A stretch of 64,000 nt of DNA, from assembly GCA_035771175.1 (NCBI GenBank), contig CM069610.1, positions 22,720,501 through 22,784,500 on the forward strand, read 5' to 3'. The number at the start of each line of letters is the position of its first letter. The stretch's first letter is position 1. A program made the translations under genes and the position numbers. This document shows positions 42,201 to 56,335 of the stretch, in pieces. The notes under the pieces are model-generated. The model did not search any database. It saw nothing but the letters and a program-made list of their open reading frames with translations, and was not told the origin of the DNA. Source of the stretch: Paratinospora sagittata (taxonomy: Eukaryota > Streptophyta > Magnoliopsida > Ranunculales > Menispermaceae).

Positions 42201-44527
42201 GATTCTTGCATTTGTCAAAACAAGCTTCGAATAGAATCAAAATTGCAATCTGTCTTGATGATAACGTTGTTAATCAGCAAGTCCTTCATTTTATCCCTTT
42301 TGTGCTTAGATTTGCAGAGGCTATCCATTGTTTTAAGTTGTAAGTAAATATATGAAGTGGTCTCGGTAAGATAACACAACAAAAAAGAACCCATCAATTG
42401 TCTTGCATCAAGAACACGTCAAACAATAGCTTTCGAAGTCTACAAAGATCAAGCTAAAAGTACGAAGACAAATCTCATGCCTAAGTAAGGCATTTTGTTT
42501 GATCTTTGGTGTGTAGGGTAACCTCTCGATCAATCTCAGCACTAAAACTCTGAAATCTGCAAAGTCTTCAAAATCACTTCGATATAGTATTTCATTTTGA
42601 AAAAATGTTGTCCGAAAGGTTTTAATCATAATTTCAATGAGTTTTGAATTATTTAAAAGTTTTTAATCTTATACAATATGTTTTGAGTTAATGGAATGGT
42701 TCTTGAGTGTCAAAATATTAATTTTACAAAAATAAGGCTATCCAGCAATTTGCCAAGATTTTCCTGAAGGCACTAGCGCACTATCAGTGTTGACAGCACG
42801 CTGATAGGGTTCTATAACAAAACATTTGTTTTTCTGAAAAATTGTCTATACCGCGCTATCCCCTTTGATACTTCGCTATAAAGCTGTTGCCGTGACCTTT
42901 CCATTTTTAGTAAAATGGGCAATAGCGCGATATAGGCCTCGATAACACGCTATCGGAAAGTCCGTAAAACTCGAGCTCTCGGGTTTGTGTATATCGATCT
43001 GCTATAGCCTGCTATCTGTCAATTGAGAACATGATACACAACCCAATAGCACGCTATCCACGTCTGTGAAAAAAATCTGATATTTCTAACGAGAAAAATG
43101 TGGGCACTTCTGCTTGCTCGATTTTTCTATTCCTTATACAATTTCTCCAGGTTGTCTTAATTGAAATATTCTCTACTAACACCTAGATGATTCCCATTGT
43201 CTCGCACGCCCAAAACAACTTTAGATTAAACAATGTTTTGAATTCAAATCATTTTGTACTCTCTTGCCCTTTAACCCGCAACTTCTAATTTTATAAAACA
43301 CTCATTCTCTGATTTTCAAAAATACAACACACACGATTTTTGCAAGTTAGATTGAGCTTTCCAAAGAGTTTTTCAAGAGAAGAAAGTATTGATTCTTACA
43401 TTTGTCAAAACAAGCTTCGAATAGAATCAAAATTGGAATATGTCTTGATGATAACGTCGTTGATCAGCAAGTCCTTCATTTTATCCCTTTTGTGCTTAGA
43501 TTTGCAGAGGCTATGCATTGTTTTAAGTTGTAAGTATATATGAAGTGGTCTCGGTAAGATAACACAACAAAAAAGAACACATCAATTGTCTTGCATCTAG
43601 AACACATCAAACAATAGCTTTCGAAGCCTACAATGATCAAGCTAAAAGAACGAAGACAAATGTCATGCCTAAGTAAGGCATTTTGTTTGATCTTTGGTGT
43701 GTAGGGTAACCTCTCGATCAATCTCAGCACTAAAACTCTGAAATCTGCAAAGTCTTCAAAATCACTTCGATATAGTATTTCATTTTGAAAAAATGTTTTC
43801 CGAAAGGTTTTAATCATAATTTCAATTAGTTTTGAATTATTTAAAAGTTTTTAATCTTATACAATATGTTTTGAGTTAATGGAATGGTTCTTGAGTGTCA
43901 AAATATTAATTTTACAAAAATAAGGCTATCCAGCTATTTGCCAAAATTTTCCTGAAGGCACTAGCGCACTATCCGTGTTGAGAGCACGCTGATAGGGTTC
44001 TATAACAAAACATTTGTTTTTCTGAAAAATTGTCTATACCGCGCTATCCCCTTTGATACTTCGCTATAAAGCTGTTGCCGTGACCTTTCCATTTTTAGTA
44101 AAATGGGCAATAGCGCGATATAGGCCTCGATAACACGCTATCGGAAAGTCCGTAAAACTCGAGCTCTCGGGTTTGTGTATATCAATCTGCTATAGCCTGC
44201 TATCTGTCAATTGAGAACATGATACACAACCCAATAGCACGCTATCCACGTCTGTGAAAAAAATCTGATATTTCTAACGAGAAAAATATGGGCACTTCTG
44301 CTTGCTCGATTTTTCTATTCCTTATACAATTTCTCCAGGTTGTCTTAATTGAAATATTCCCTACTAACACCTAGATGATTCGCATTGTCTCGCACGCCCA
44401 AAACAACTTTAGATTAAACAATGTTTTCAATTCAAATCATTTTGTACTCTCTTGCCCTTTAACCCGCAACTTCTAATTTTATAAAACACTCATTCTCTGA
44501 TTTTCAAAAATACAACACACACGATTT
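36206..44527. repeat. Four-unit (4755-bp) higher-order repeat, about two copies
   Basis: Rare variants recur at a spacing of 4755 bp: GATAACGCAAC near 36425 and 41180, TTTTACTGAAG near 36814 and 41569, CGCATAAAAC near 37263 and 42018, AAGTAAATATATG near 37587 and 42342, AAAGTACGAAG near 37703 and 42458, and ATTCTTACATTTG near 38637 and 43392. The order of unit types can be written P-Q-A-B, P-Q-A-B. Similarity at this offset falls off left of about 36.2 kb and within the unit that starts at 44528, so the stated ends are approximate. Confidence 0.85.
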
Positions 44528-47500
44528 TTGCAAGTTAGATTGAGCTTTCCAAAGAGTTTTTCAAGACAAGAAAGTATTGATTCTTGCATTTGTCAAAACA
44601 AGCTTCGAATAGAATCAAAATTGCAATCTGTCTTGATGATAACGTCGTTGATCAGCAAGTCCTTCATTTTATCCCTTTTGTGCTTAGATTTGCAGAGGCT
44701 ATCCATTGTTTTAAGTTGTAAGTATATATGAAGTGGTCTCGGTAAGATAACACAACAAAAAAGAACACATCAATTGTCTTGCATCAAAAACACATCAAAC
44801 AATAGCTTTCGAAGTCTACAAAGATCAAGCTAAAAGAACGAAGACAAATCTCATGCCTAAGTAAGGCATTTTGTTTGATCTTTGGTGTGTAGGGTAACCT
44901 CTCGATCAATCTCAGCACTAAAACTCTGAAATCTGCAAAGTCTTCAAAATCACTTCGATATAGTATTTCATTTTGAAAAAATGTTGTCCGAAAGGTTTTA
45001 ATCATAATTTCAATGAGTTTTGAATTATTTAAAAGTTTTTAATCTTATACAATATGTTTTGAGTTAATAGAATGGTTCTTGAGTGTCAAAATATTAATTT
45101 TACAAAAATAAGGCTATCCAGCAATTTGCCAAGATTTTCCTGAAGGCACTAGCGCACTATCAGTGTTGACAGCACGCTGATAGGGTTCTATAACAAAACA
45201 TTTGTTTTTCTGAAAAATTGTCTATACCGCGCTATCCCCTTTGATACTTCGCTATAAAGCTGTTGCCGTGACCTTTCCATTTTTAGTAAAATGGGCAATA
45301 GCGCGATATAGGCCTCGATAACACGCTATCGGAAAGTCCGTAAAACTCGAGCTCTCGGGTTTGTGTGTATCGATCTGCTATCGCCTGCTATCTGTCAATT
45401 GAGAACATGATACACAACCCAATAGCACGCTATCCACGTCTGTGAAAAAAATCTGATATTTCTAACGAGAAAAATGTGGGCACTTCTACTTGCTCGATTT
45501 TTCTATTCCTTATAAAATTTCGCCAGGTTGTCTTAATTGAAATATTCTCTACAAACACCTAGATGATTCCCATTGTCTCGTACGCCCAAAACAACTTTAG
45601 ATTAAACAATGTTTTCAATTCAAATCATTTTGTACTCTCTTGCCCTTTAACCCGCAACTTCTAATTTTATAAAACACTCATTCTCTGATTTTCAAAAATA
45701 CAACACACACGATTTTTGCAAGTTAGATTGAGCTTTCCAAAGAGTTTTTCAAGAGAAGAAAGTATTGATTCTTGCATTTGTCAAAACAAGCTTCGAATAG
45801 AATCAAAATTGCAATCTGTCTTGATGATAACGTCGTTGATCAGCAAGTCCTTCATTTTATCCCTTTTGTGCTTAGATTTGCAGAGGCTATCCATTGTTTT
45901 AAGTTGTAAGTATATATGAAGTGGTCTCGGTAAGATAACACAACAAAAAAGAACACATCAATTGTCTTGCATCAAAAACACATCAAACAATAGCTTTCGA
46001 AGTCTACAAAGATCAAGCTAAAAGAACGAAGACAAATCTCATGCCTAAGTAAGGCATTTTGTTTGATCTTTGGTGTGTAGGGTAACCTCTCGATCAATCT
46101 CAGCACTAAAACTCTGAAATCTGCAAAGTCTTCAAAATCACTTCGATATAGTATTTCATTTTGAAAAAATGTTGTCCGAAAGGTTTTAATCATAATTTCA
46201 ATGAGTTTTGAATTATTTAAAAGTTTTTAATCTTATACAATATGTTTTGAGTTAATAGAATGGTTCTTGAGTGTCAAAATATTAATTTTACAAAAATAAG
46301 GCTATCCAGCAATTTGCCAAGATTTTCCTGAAGGCACTAGCGCACTATCAGTGTTGACAGCACGCTGATAGGGTTCTATAACAAAACATTTGTTTTTCTG
46401 AAAAATTGTCTATACCGCGCTATCCCCTTTGATACTTCGCTATAAAGCTGTTGCCGTGACCTTTCCATTTTTAGTAAAATGGGCAATAGCGCGATATAGG
46501 CCTCGATAACACGCTATCGGAAAGTCCGTAAAACTCGAGCTCTCGGGTTTGTGTATATCGATCTGCTATAGCCTGCTATCTGTCAATTGAGAACATGATA
46601 CACAACCCAATAGCACGCTATCCACGTCTGTGAAAAAAATCTGATATTTCTAACGAGAAAAATGTGGGCACTTCTGCTTGCTCGATTTTTCTATTCCTTA
46701 TACAATTTCTCCAGGTTGTCTTAATTGAAATATTCTCTACTAACACCTAGATGATTCCCATTGTCTCGCACGCCCAAAACAACTTTAGATTAAACAATGT
46801 TTTGAATTCAAATCATTTTGTACTCTCTTGCCCTTTAACCCGCAACTTCTAATTTTATAAAACACTCATTCTCTGATTTTCAAAAATACAACACACACGA
46901 TTTTTGCAAGTTAGATTGAGCTTTCCAAAGAGTTTTTCAAGAGAAGAAAGTATTGATTCTTACATTTGTCAAAACAAGCTTCGAATAGAATCAAAATTGG
47001 AATATGTCTTGATGATAACGTCGTTGATCAGCAAGTCCTTCATTTTATCCCTTTTGTGCTTAGATTTGCAGAGGCTATGCATTGTTTTAAGTTGTAAGTA
47101 TATATGAAGTGGTCTCGGTAAGATAACACAACAAAAAAGAACACATCAATTGTCTTGCATCTAGAACACATCAAACAATAGCTTTCGAAGCCTACAATGA
47201 TCAAGCTAAAAGAACGAAGACAAATGTCATGCCTAAGTAAGGCATTTTGTTTGATCTTTGGTGTGTAGGGTAACCTCTCGATCAATCTCAGCACTAAAAC
47301 TCTGAAATCTGCAAAGTCTTCAAAATCACTTCGATATAGTATTTCATTTTGAAAAAATGTTTTCCGAAAGGTTTTAATCATAATTTCAATTAGTTTTGAA
47401 TTATTTAAAAGTTTTTAATCTTATACAATATGTTTTGAGTTAATGGAATGGTTCTTGAGTGTCAAAATATTAATTTTACAAAAATAAGGCTATCCAGCTA

Positions 47501-50500
47501 TTTGCCAAAATTTTCCTGAAGGCACTAGCGCACTATCCGTGTTGAGAGCACGCTGATAGGGTTCTATAACAAAACATTTGTTTTTCTGAAAAATTGTCTA
47601 TACCGCGCTATCCCCTTTGATACTTCGCTATAAAGCTGTTGCCGTGACCTTTCCATTTTTAGTAAAATGGGCAATAGCGCGATATAGGCCTCGATAACAC
47701 GCTATCGGAAAGTCCGTAAAACTCGAGCTCTCGGGTTTGTGTATATCAATCTGCTATAGCCTGCTATCTGTCAATTGAGAACATGATACACAACCCAATA
47801 GCACGCTATCCACGTCTGTGAAAAAAATCTGATATTTCTAACGAGAAAAATATGGGCACTTCTGCTTGCTCGATTTTTCTATTCCTTATACAATTTCTCC
47901 AGGTTGTCTTAATTGAAATATTCCCTACTAACACCTAGATGATTCGCATTGTCTCGCACGCCCAAAACAACTTTAGATTAAACAATTTTTTCAATTCAAA
48001 TCATTTTGTACTCTCTTGCCCTTTAACCCGCAACTTCTAATTTTATAAAACACTCATTCTCTGATTTTCAAAAATACAACACACACGATTTTTGCAAGTT
48101 AGATTGAGCTTTCCAAAGAGTTTTTCAAGAGAAGAAAGTATTGATTCTTGCATTTGTCAAAACAAGCTTCGAATAGAATCAAAATTGCAATCTGTCTTGA
48201 TGATAACGTCGTTGATCAGCAAGTCCTTCATTTTATCCCTTTTGTGCTTAGATTTGCAGAGGCTATCCATTGTTTTAAGTTGTAAGTATATATGAAGTGG
48301 TCTCGGTAAGATAACACAACAAAAAAGAACACATCAATTGTCTTGCATCAAGAACACATCAAACAATAGCTTTCGAAGTCTACAAAGATCAAGCTAAAAG
48401 AACGAAGACAAATCTCATGCCTAAGTAAGGCATTTTGTTTGATCTTTGGTGTGTAGGGTAACCTCTCGATCAATCTCAGCACTAAAACTCTGAAATCTGC
48501 AAAGTCTTCAAAATCACTTCGATATAGTATTTCATTTTGAAAAAATGTTGTCCGAAAGGTTTTAATCATAATTTCAATGAGTTTTGAATTATTTAAAAGT
48601 TTTTAATCTTATACAATATATTTTGAGTTAATGGAATGGTTCTTGAGTGTCAAAATATTAATTTTACAAAAATAAGGCTATCCAGCAATTTGCCAAGATT
48701 TTCCTGAAGGCACTAGCGCACTATCAGTGTTGACAGCACGCTGATAGGGTTCTATAACAAAACATTTGTTTTTCTGAAAAATTGTCTATACCGCGCTATC
48801 CCCTTTGATACTTCGCTATAAAGCTGTTGCCGTGACCTTTCCATTTTTAGTAAAATGGGCAATAGCGCGATATAGGCCTCGATAACACGCTATCGGAAAG
48901 TCCGTAAAACTCGAGCTCTCGGGTTTGTGTGTATCGATCTGCTATCGCCTGCTATCTGTCAATTGAGAACATGATACACAACCCAATAGCACGCTATCCA
49001 CGTCTGTGAAAAAAATCTGATATTTCTAACGAGAAAAATGTGGGCACTTCTACTTGCTCGATTTTTCTATTCCTTATAAAATTTCTCCAGGTTGTCTTAA
49101 TTGAAATATTCTCTACAAACACCTAGATGATTCCCATTGTCTCGTACGCCCAAAACAACTTTAGATTAAACAATGTTTTCAATTCAAATCATTTTGTACT
49201 CTCTTGCCCTTTAACCCGCAACTTCTAATTTTATAAAACACTCATTCTCTGATTTTCAAAAATACAACACACACGATTTTTGCAAGTTAGATTGAGCTTT
49301 CCAAAGAGTTTTTCAAGAGAAGAAAGTATTGATTCTTGCATTTGTCAAAACAAGCTTCGAATAGAATCAAAATTGCAATCTGTCTTGATGATAACGTCGT
49401 TGATCAGCAAGTCCTTCATTTTATCCCTTTTGTGCTTAGATTTGCAGAGGCTATCCATTGTTTTAAGTTGTAAGTATATATGAAGTGGTCTCGGTAAGAT
49501 AACACAACAAAAAAGAACACATCAATTGTCTTGCATCAAGAACACATCAAACAATAGCTTTCGAAGTCTACAAAGATCAAGCTAAAAGAACGAAGACAAA
49601 TCTCATGCCTAAGTAAGGCATTTTGTTTGATCTTTGGTGTGTAGGGTAACCTCTCGATCAATCTCAGCACTAAAACTCTGAAATCTGCAAAGTCTTCAAA
49701 ATCACTTCGATATAGTATTTCATTTTGAAAAAATGTTGTCCGAAAGGTTTTAATCATAATTTCAATGAGTTTTGAATTATTTAAAAGTTTTTAATCTTAT
49801 ACAATATGTTTTGAGTTAATAGAATGGTTCTTGAGTGTCAAAATATTAATTTTACAAAAATAAGGCTATCCAGCAATTTGCCAAGATTTTCCTGAAGGCA
49901 CTAGCGCACTATCAGTGTTGACAGCACGCTGATAGGGTTCTATAACAAAACATTTGTTTTTCTGAAAAATTGTCTATACCGCGCTATCCCCTTTGATACT
50001 TCGCTATAAAGCTGTTGCCGTGACCTTTCCATTTTTAGTAAAATGGGCAATAGCGCGATATAGGCCTCGATAACACGCTATCGGAAAGTCCGTAAAACTC
50101 GAGCTCTCGGGTTTGTGTATATCGATCTGCTATAGCCTGCTATCTGTCAATTGAGAACATGATACACAACCCAATAGCACGCTATCCACGTCTGTGAAAA
50201 AAATCTGATATTTCTAACGAGAAAAATGTGGGCACTTCTGCTTGCTCGATTTTTCTATTCCTTATACAATTTCTCCAGGTTGTCTTAATTGAAATATTCT
50301 CTACTAACACCTAGATGATTCCCATTGTCTCGCACGCCCAAAACAACTTTAGATTAAACAATGTTTTGAATTCAAATCATTTTGTACTCTCTTGCCCTTT
50401 AACCCGCAACTTCTAATTTTATAAAACACTCATTCTCTGATTTTCAAAAATACAACACACACGATTTTTGCAAGTTAGATTGAGCTTTCCAAAGAGTTTT

Positions 50501-53500
50501 TCAAGAGAAGAAAGTATTGATTCTTACATTTGTCAAAACAAGCTTCGAATAGAATCAAAATTGGAATATGTCTTGATGATAACGTCGTTGATCAGCAAGT
50601 CCTTCATTTTATCCCTTTTGTGCTTAGATTTGCAGAGGCTATGCATTGTTTTAAGTTGTAAGTATATATGAAGTGGTCTCGGTAAGATAACACAACAAAA
50701 AAGAACACATCAATTGTCTTGCATCTAGAACACATCAAACAATAGCTTTCGAAGCCTACAATGATCAAGCTAAAAGAACGAAGACAAATGTCATGCCTAA
50801 GTAAGGCATTTTGTTTGATCTTTGGTGTGTAGGGTAACCTCTCGATCAATCTCAGCACTAAAACTCTGAAATCTGCAAAGTCTTCAAAATCACTTCGATA
50901 TAGTATTTCATTTTGAAAAAATGTTTTCCGAAAGGTTTTAATCATAATTTCAATTAGTTTTGAATTATTTAAAAGTTTTTAATCTTATACAATATGTTTT
51001 GAGTTAATGGAATGGTTCTTGAGTGTCAAAATATTAATTTTACAAAAATAAGGCTATCCAGCTATTTGCCAAAATTTTCCTGAAGGCACTAGCGCACTAT
51101 CCGTGTTGAGAGCACGCTGATAGGGTTCTATAACAAAACATTTGTTTTTCTGAAAAATTGTCTATACCGCGCTATCCCCTTTGATACTTCGCTATAAAGC
51201 TGTTGCCGTGACCTTTCCATTTTTAGTAAAATGGGCAATAGCGCGATATAGGCCTCGATAACACGCTATCGGAAAGTCCGTAAAACTCGAGCTCTCGGGT
51301 TTGTGTATATCAATCTGCTATAGCCTGCTATCTGTCAATTGAGAACATGATACACAACCCAATAGCACGCTATCCACGTCTGTGAAAAAAATCTGATATT
51401 TCTAACGAGAAAAATATGGGCACTTCTGCTTGCTCGATTTTTCTATTCCTTATACAATTTCTCCAGGTTGTCTTAATTGAAATATTCCCTACTAACACCT
51501 AGATGATTCGCATTGTCTCGCACGCCCAAAACAACTTTAGATTAAACAATGTTTTCAATTCAAATCATTTTGTACTCTCTTGCCCTTTAACCCGCAACTT
51601 CTAATTTTATAAAACACTCATTCTCTGATTTTCAAAAATACAACACACACGATTTTTGCAAGTTAGATTGAGCTTTCCAAAGAGTTTTTCAAGAGAAGAA
51701 AGTATTGATTCTTGCATTTGTCAAAACAAGCTTCGAATAGAATCAAAATTGCAATCTGTCTTGATGATAACGTCGTTGATCAGCAAGTCCTTCATTTTAT
51801 CCCTTTTGTGCTTAGATTTGCAGAGGCTATCCATTGTTTTAAGTTGTAAGTATATATGAAGTGGTCTCGGTAAGATAACACAACAAAAAAGAACACATCA
51901 ATTGTCTTGCATCAAGAACACATCAAACAATAGCTTTCGAAGTCTACAAAGATCAAGCTAAAAGAACGAAGACAAATCTCATGCCTAAGTAAGGCATTTT
52001 GTTTGATCTTTGGTGTGTAGGGTAACCTCTCGATCAATCTCAGCACTAAAACTCTGAAATCTGCAAAGTCTTCAAAATCACTTCGATATAGTATTTCATT
52101 TTGAAAAAATGTTGTCCGAAAGGTTTTAATCATAATTTCAATGAGTTTTGAATTATTTAAAAGTTTTTAATCTTATACAATATATTTTGAGTTAATGGAA
52201 TGGTTCTTGAGTGTCAAAATATTAATTTTACAAAAATAAGGCTATCCAGCAATTTGCCAAGATTTTCCTGAAGGCACTAGCGCACTATCAGTGTTGACAG
52301 CACGCTGATAGGGTTCTATAACAAAACATTTGTTTTTCTGAAAAATTGTCTATACCGCGCTATCCCCTTTGATACTTCGCTATAAAGCTGTTGCCGTGAC
52401 CTTTCCATTTTTAGTAAAATGGGCAATAGCGCGATATAGGCCTCGATAACACGCTATCGGAAAGTCCGTAAAACTCGAGCTCTCGGGTTTGTGTGTATCG
52501 ATCTGCTATCGCCTGCTATCTGTCAATTGAGAACATGATACACAACCCAATAGCACGCTATCCACGTCTGTGAAAAAAATCTGATATTTCTAACGAGAAA
52601 AATGTGGGCACTTCTACTTGCTCGATTTTTCTATTCCTTATACAATTTCTCCAGGTTGTCTTAATTGAAATATTCTCTACAAACACCTAGATGATTCCCA
52701 TTGTCTCGTACGCCCAAAACAACTTTAGATTAAACAATGTTTTCAATTCAAATCATTTTGTACTCTCTTGCCCTTTAACCCGCAACTTCTAATTTTATAA
52801 AACACTCATTCTCTGATTTTCAAAAATACAACACACACGATTTTTGCAAGTTAGATTGAGCTTTCCAAAGAGTTTTTCAAGAGAAGAAAGTATTGATTCT
52901 TGCATTTGTCAAAACAAGCTTCGAATAGAATCAAAATTGCAATCTGTCTTGATGATAACGTCGTTGATCAGCAAGTCCTTCATTTTATCCCTTTTGTGCT
53001 TAGATTTGCAGAGGCTATCCATTGTTTTAAGTTGTAAGTATATATGAAGTGGTCTCGGTAAGATAACACAACAAAAAAGAACACATCAATTGTCTTGCAT
53101 CAAGAACACATCAAACAATAGCTTTCGAAGTCTACAAAGATCAAGCTAAAAGAACGAAGACAAATCTCATGCCTAAGTAAGGCATTTTGTTTGATCTTTG
53201 GTGTGCAGGGTAACCTCTCGATCAATCTCAGCACTAAAACTCTGAAATCTGCAAAGTCTTCAAAATCACTTCGATATAGTATTTCATTTTGAAAAAATGT
53301 TGTCCGAAAGGTTTTAATCATAATTTCAATGAGTTTTGAATTATTTAAAAGTTTTTAATCTTATACAATATGTTTTGAGTTAATGGAATGGTTCTTGAGT
53401 GTCAAAATATTAATTTTACAAAAATAAGGCTATCCAGCAATTTGCCAAGATTTTCCTGAAGGCACTAGCGCACTATCAGTGTTGACAGCACGCTGATAGG

Positions 53501-54031
53501 GTTCTATAACAAAACATTTGTTTTTCTGAAAAATTGTCTATACCGCGCTATCCCCTTTGATACTTCGCTATAAAGCTGTTGCCGTGACCTTTCCATTTTT
53601 AGTAAAATGGGCAATAGCGCGATATAGGCCTCGATAACACGCTATCGGAAAGTCCGTAAATCTCGAGCTCTCGGGTTTGTGTATATCGATCTGCTATCGC
53701 CTGCTATCTGTCAATTGAGAACATGATACACAACCCAATAGCACGCTATCCACGTCTGTGAAAAAAATCTGTTATTTCTAACGAGAAAAATGTGGGCACT
53801 TCTGCTTGCTCGATTTTTCTATTCCTTATACAATTTCTCCAGGTTGTCTTAATTGAAATATTCTCTACAAACACCTAGATGATTCCCATTGTCTCGCACG
53901 CCCAAAACAACTTTAGATTAAACAATGTTTTGAATTCAAATCATTTTGTACTCTCTTGCCCTTTAACCCGCAACTTCTAATTTTATAAAACACTCATTCT
54001 CTGATTTTCAAAAATACAACACACACGATTT
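43340..54031. repeat. Three-unit (3564-bp) higher-order repeat, about three copies
   Basis: Here the period is 3564 bp. ATTCTTACATTTG with GGAATATGTC recurs near 43392, 46956 and 50520. AAAAATATGGGC recurs near 44284, 47848 and 51412. ATTCCCTACTAAC recurs near 44357, 47921 and 51485, and CTTCTACTTGCTC near 45483, 49047 and 52611. Unit types run A-B-C, A-B-C, A-B-C. A and B are the same types found in the four-unit block to the left, so the two higher-order repeats share components. The last C copy (52844) has diverged at several sites. Confidence 0.85.
51656..52843. repeat. Representative satellite unit (1188 bp) with internal landmarks
   Basis: This unit is a typical 1188-bp copy. Landmarks in order: the anchor TTGCAAGTTAG; an open but unconvincing frame over the first ~200 bp, beginning with TTG rather than ATG; a 13-bp direct repeat (AAGAACACATCAA at 51889 and 51914); a segment around 52020-52140 that is open on the minus strand for 73 codons; an A/T-rich stretch; then a block from about 52240 to 52565 dense in GCTAT and ATAGC words, some as overlapping inverted pairs; and finally a pyrimidine-rich stretch before the next anchor. 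No terminal inverted repeats, LTR ends or primer sites are visible, so the unit is not an obvious intact transposon. The phase chosen for the unit start is arbitrary. Confidence 0.85.
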
Positions 54032-56335
54032 TTGCAAGTTGGATTGAGCTTTCCAAAGAGTTTTTCAAAAGAAGAAAGTATTGATTCTTGCATTTGTCAA
54101 AACAAGCTTCGAATAGAATCAAAATTGTAATATGTCTTGATGATAACGTCGTTGATCAGCAAGTCCTTCATTTTATCCATTTTGTGCTTAGATTTGCAGA
54201 GGCTATCCATTGTTTTAAGTTGTAAGTATATATGAAGTGGTCTCGGTAAGATAACGCAACAAAAAAAGAACACATCAATTGTCTTGCATCAAAAACACAT
54301 CAAACAATAGCTTTCGAAGTCTACAAAGATCAAGCTAAAAGAACGAAGACAGATCTCATGCCTAAGTAAGGCATTTTGTTTGATCTTCGGTGTGTAGGGT
54401 AACCTCTCGATCAATCTCAGCACTAAAACTCTGAAATCTGCAAAGTCTTCAAAATCACTTCGATATAGTATTTCATTTTGAAAAAATGTTCTCCGAAAGG
54501 TTTTAATCATAATCTCAATGAGTTTTGAATTATTTAAAAGTTTTTAATCTTATACAATATGTTTTGAGTTAATGGAATGGTTCTTGAGTGTCAAAATATT
54601 AATTTTACAAAAATAAGGCTATCCAGCAATTTGCCAAGATTTTCCTGAAGGCACTAGCGCACTATCCGTGTTGACAGCACGCTGATAGGGTTCTATAACA
54701 AAACATTTGTTTTTCTGAAAAATTGTCTATACCGCGCTATCCCCTTTGATACTTCGCTATAAAGCTGTTGCCGTGACCTTTCCATTTTTAGTAAAATGGG
54801 CAATAGCGCGATATAGGCCTCGATAACACGCTATCGGAAAGTCCGTAAAACTCGAGCTCTCGGGTTTGTGTATATCGATCTGCTATCGCCTGCTATCTGT
54901 CAATTGAGAACATGATACACAACCCAATAGCACGCTATCCACGTCTGTGAAAAAAATCTGATATTTCTAACGAGAAAAATGTGGGCACTTCTGCTTGCTC
55001 GATTTTTCTATTCCTTATACAATTTCTCCAGGTTGTCTTAATTGAAATATTCTCTACAAACACCTTGATGATTCCCATTGTCTCGCAAGCCCAAAACAAC
55101 TTTAGATTAAACAATGTTTTGAATTCAAATCATTTTGTACTCTCTTGCCCTTTAACCCGCAACTTCTAATTTTATAAAACACTCATTCTCTGATTTTCAA
55201 AAATACAACACACACGATTTTTGCAAGTTAGATTGAGCTTTCCAAAGAGTTTTTCAAGAGAAGAAAGTATTGATTCTTGCATTTGTCAAAACAAGCTTCG
55301 AATAGAATCAAAATTGCAATCTGTCTTGATGATAACGTCGTTGATCAGCAAGTCCTTCATTTTATCCCTTTTGTGCTTAGATTTGCAGAGGCTATCCATT
55401 GTTTTAAGTTGTAAGTATATATGAAGTGGTCTCGGTAAGATAACACAACAAAAAAGAACACATCAATTGTCTTGCATCAAGAACACATCAAACAATAGCT
55501 TTCGAAGTCTACAAAGATCAAGCTAAAAGAACGAAGACAAATCTCATGCCTAAGTAAGGCATTTTGTTTGATCTTCGGTGTGTAGGGTAACCTCTCGATC
55601 AATCTCAGCACTAAAACTCTGAAATCTGCAAAGTCTTCAAAATCACTTCGATATAGTATTTCATTTTGAAAAAATGTTCTCCGAAAGGTTTTAATCATAA
55701 TCTCAATGAGTTTTGAATTATTTAAAAGTTTTTAATCTTATACAATATGTTTTGAGTTAATGGAATGGTTCTTGAGTGTCAAAATATTAATTTTACAGAA
55801 ATAAGGCTATCCAGCAATTTGCCAAGATTTTCCTGAAGGCACTAGCGCACTATCCGTGTTGACAGCACGCTGATAGGGTTCTATAACAAAACATTTGTTT
55901 TTCTGAAAAATTGTCTATACCGCGCTATCCCCTTTGATACTTCGCTATAAAGCTGTTGCCGTGACCTTTCCATTTTTAGTAAAATGGGCAATAGCGCGAT
56001 ATAGGCCTCGATAACACGCTATCGGAAAGTCCGTAAAACTCGAGCTCTCGGGTTTGTGTATATCGATCTGCTATCGCCTGCTATCTGTCAATTGAGAACA
56101 TGATACACAACCCAATAGCACGCTATCCACGTCTGTGAAAAAAATCTGATATTTCTAACGAGAAAAATGTGGGCACTTCTGCTTGCTCGATTTTTCTATT
56201 CCTTATACAATTTCTCCAGGTTGTCTTAATTGAAATATTCTCTACAAACACCTAGATGATTCCCATTGTCTCGCACGCCCAAAACAACTTTAGATTAAAC
56301 AATGTTTTGAATTCAAATCATTTTGTACTCTCTTG

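Noticed and set aside
54981..55169. 62-codon open frame, also at 766-954
   Set aside because: It is open in only two units because a TAG in CACCTAGATG is mutated there; all other units are closed. Not a gene.
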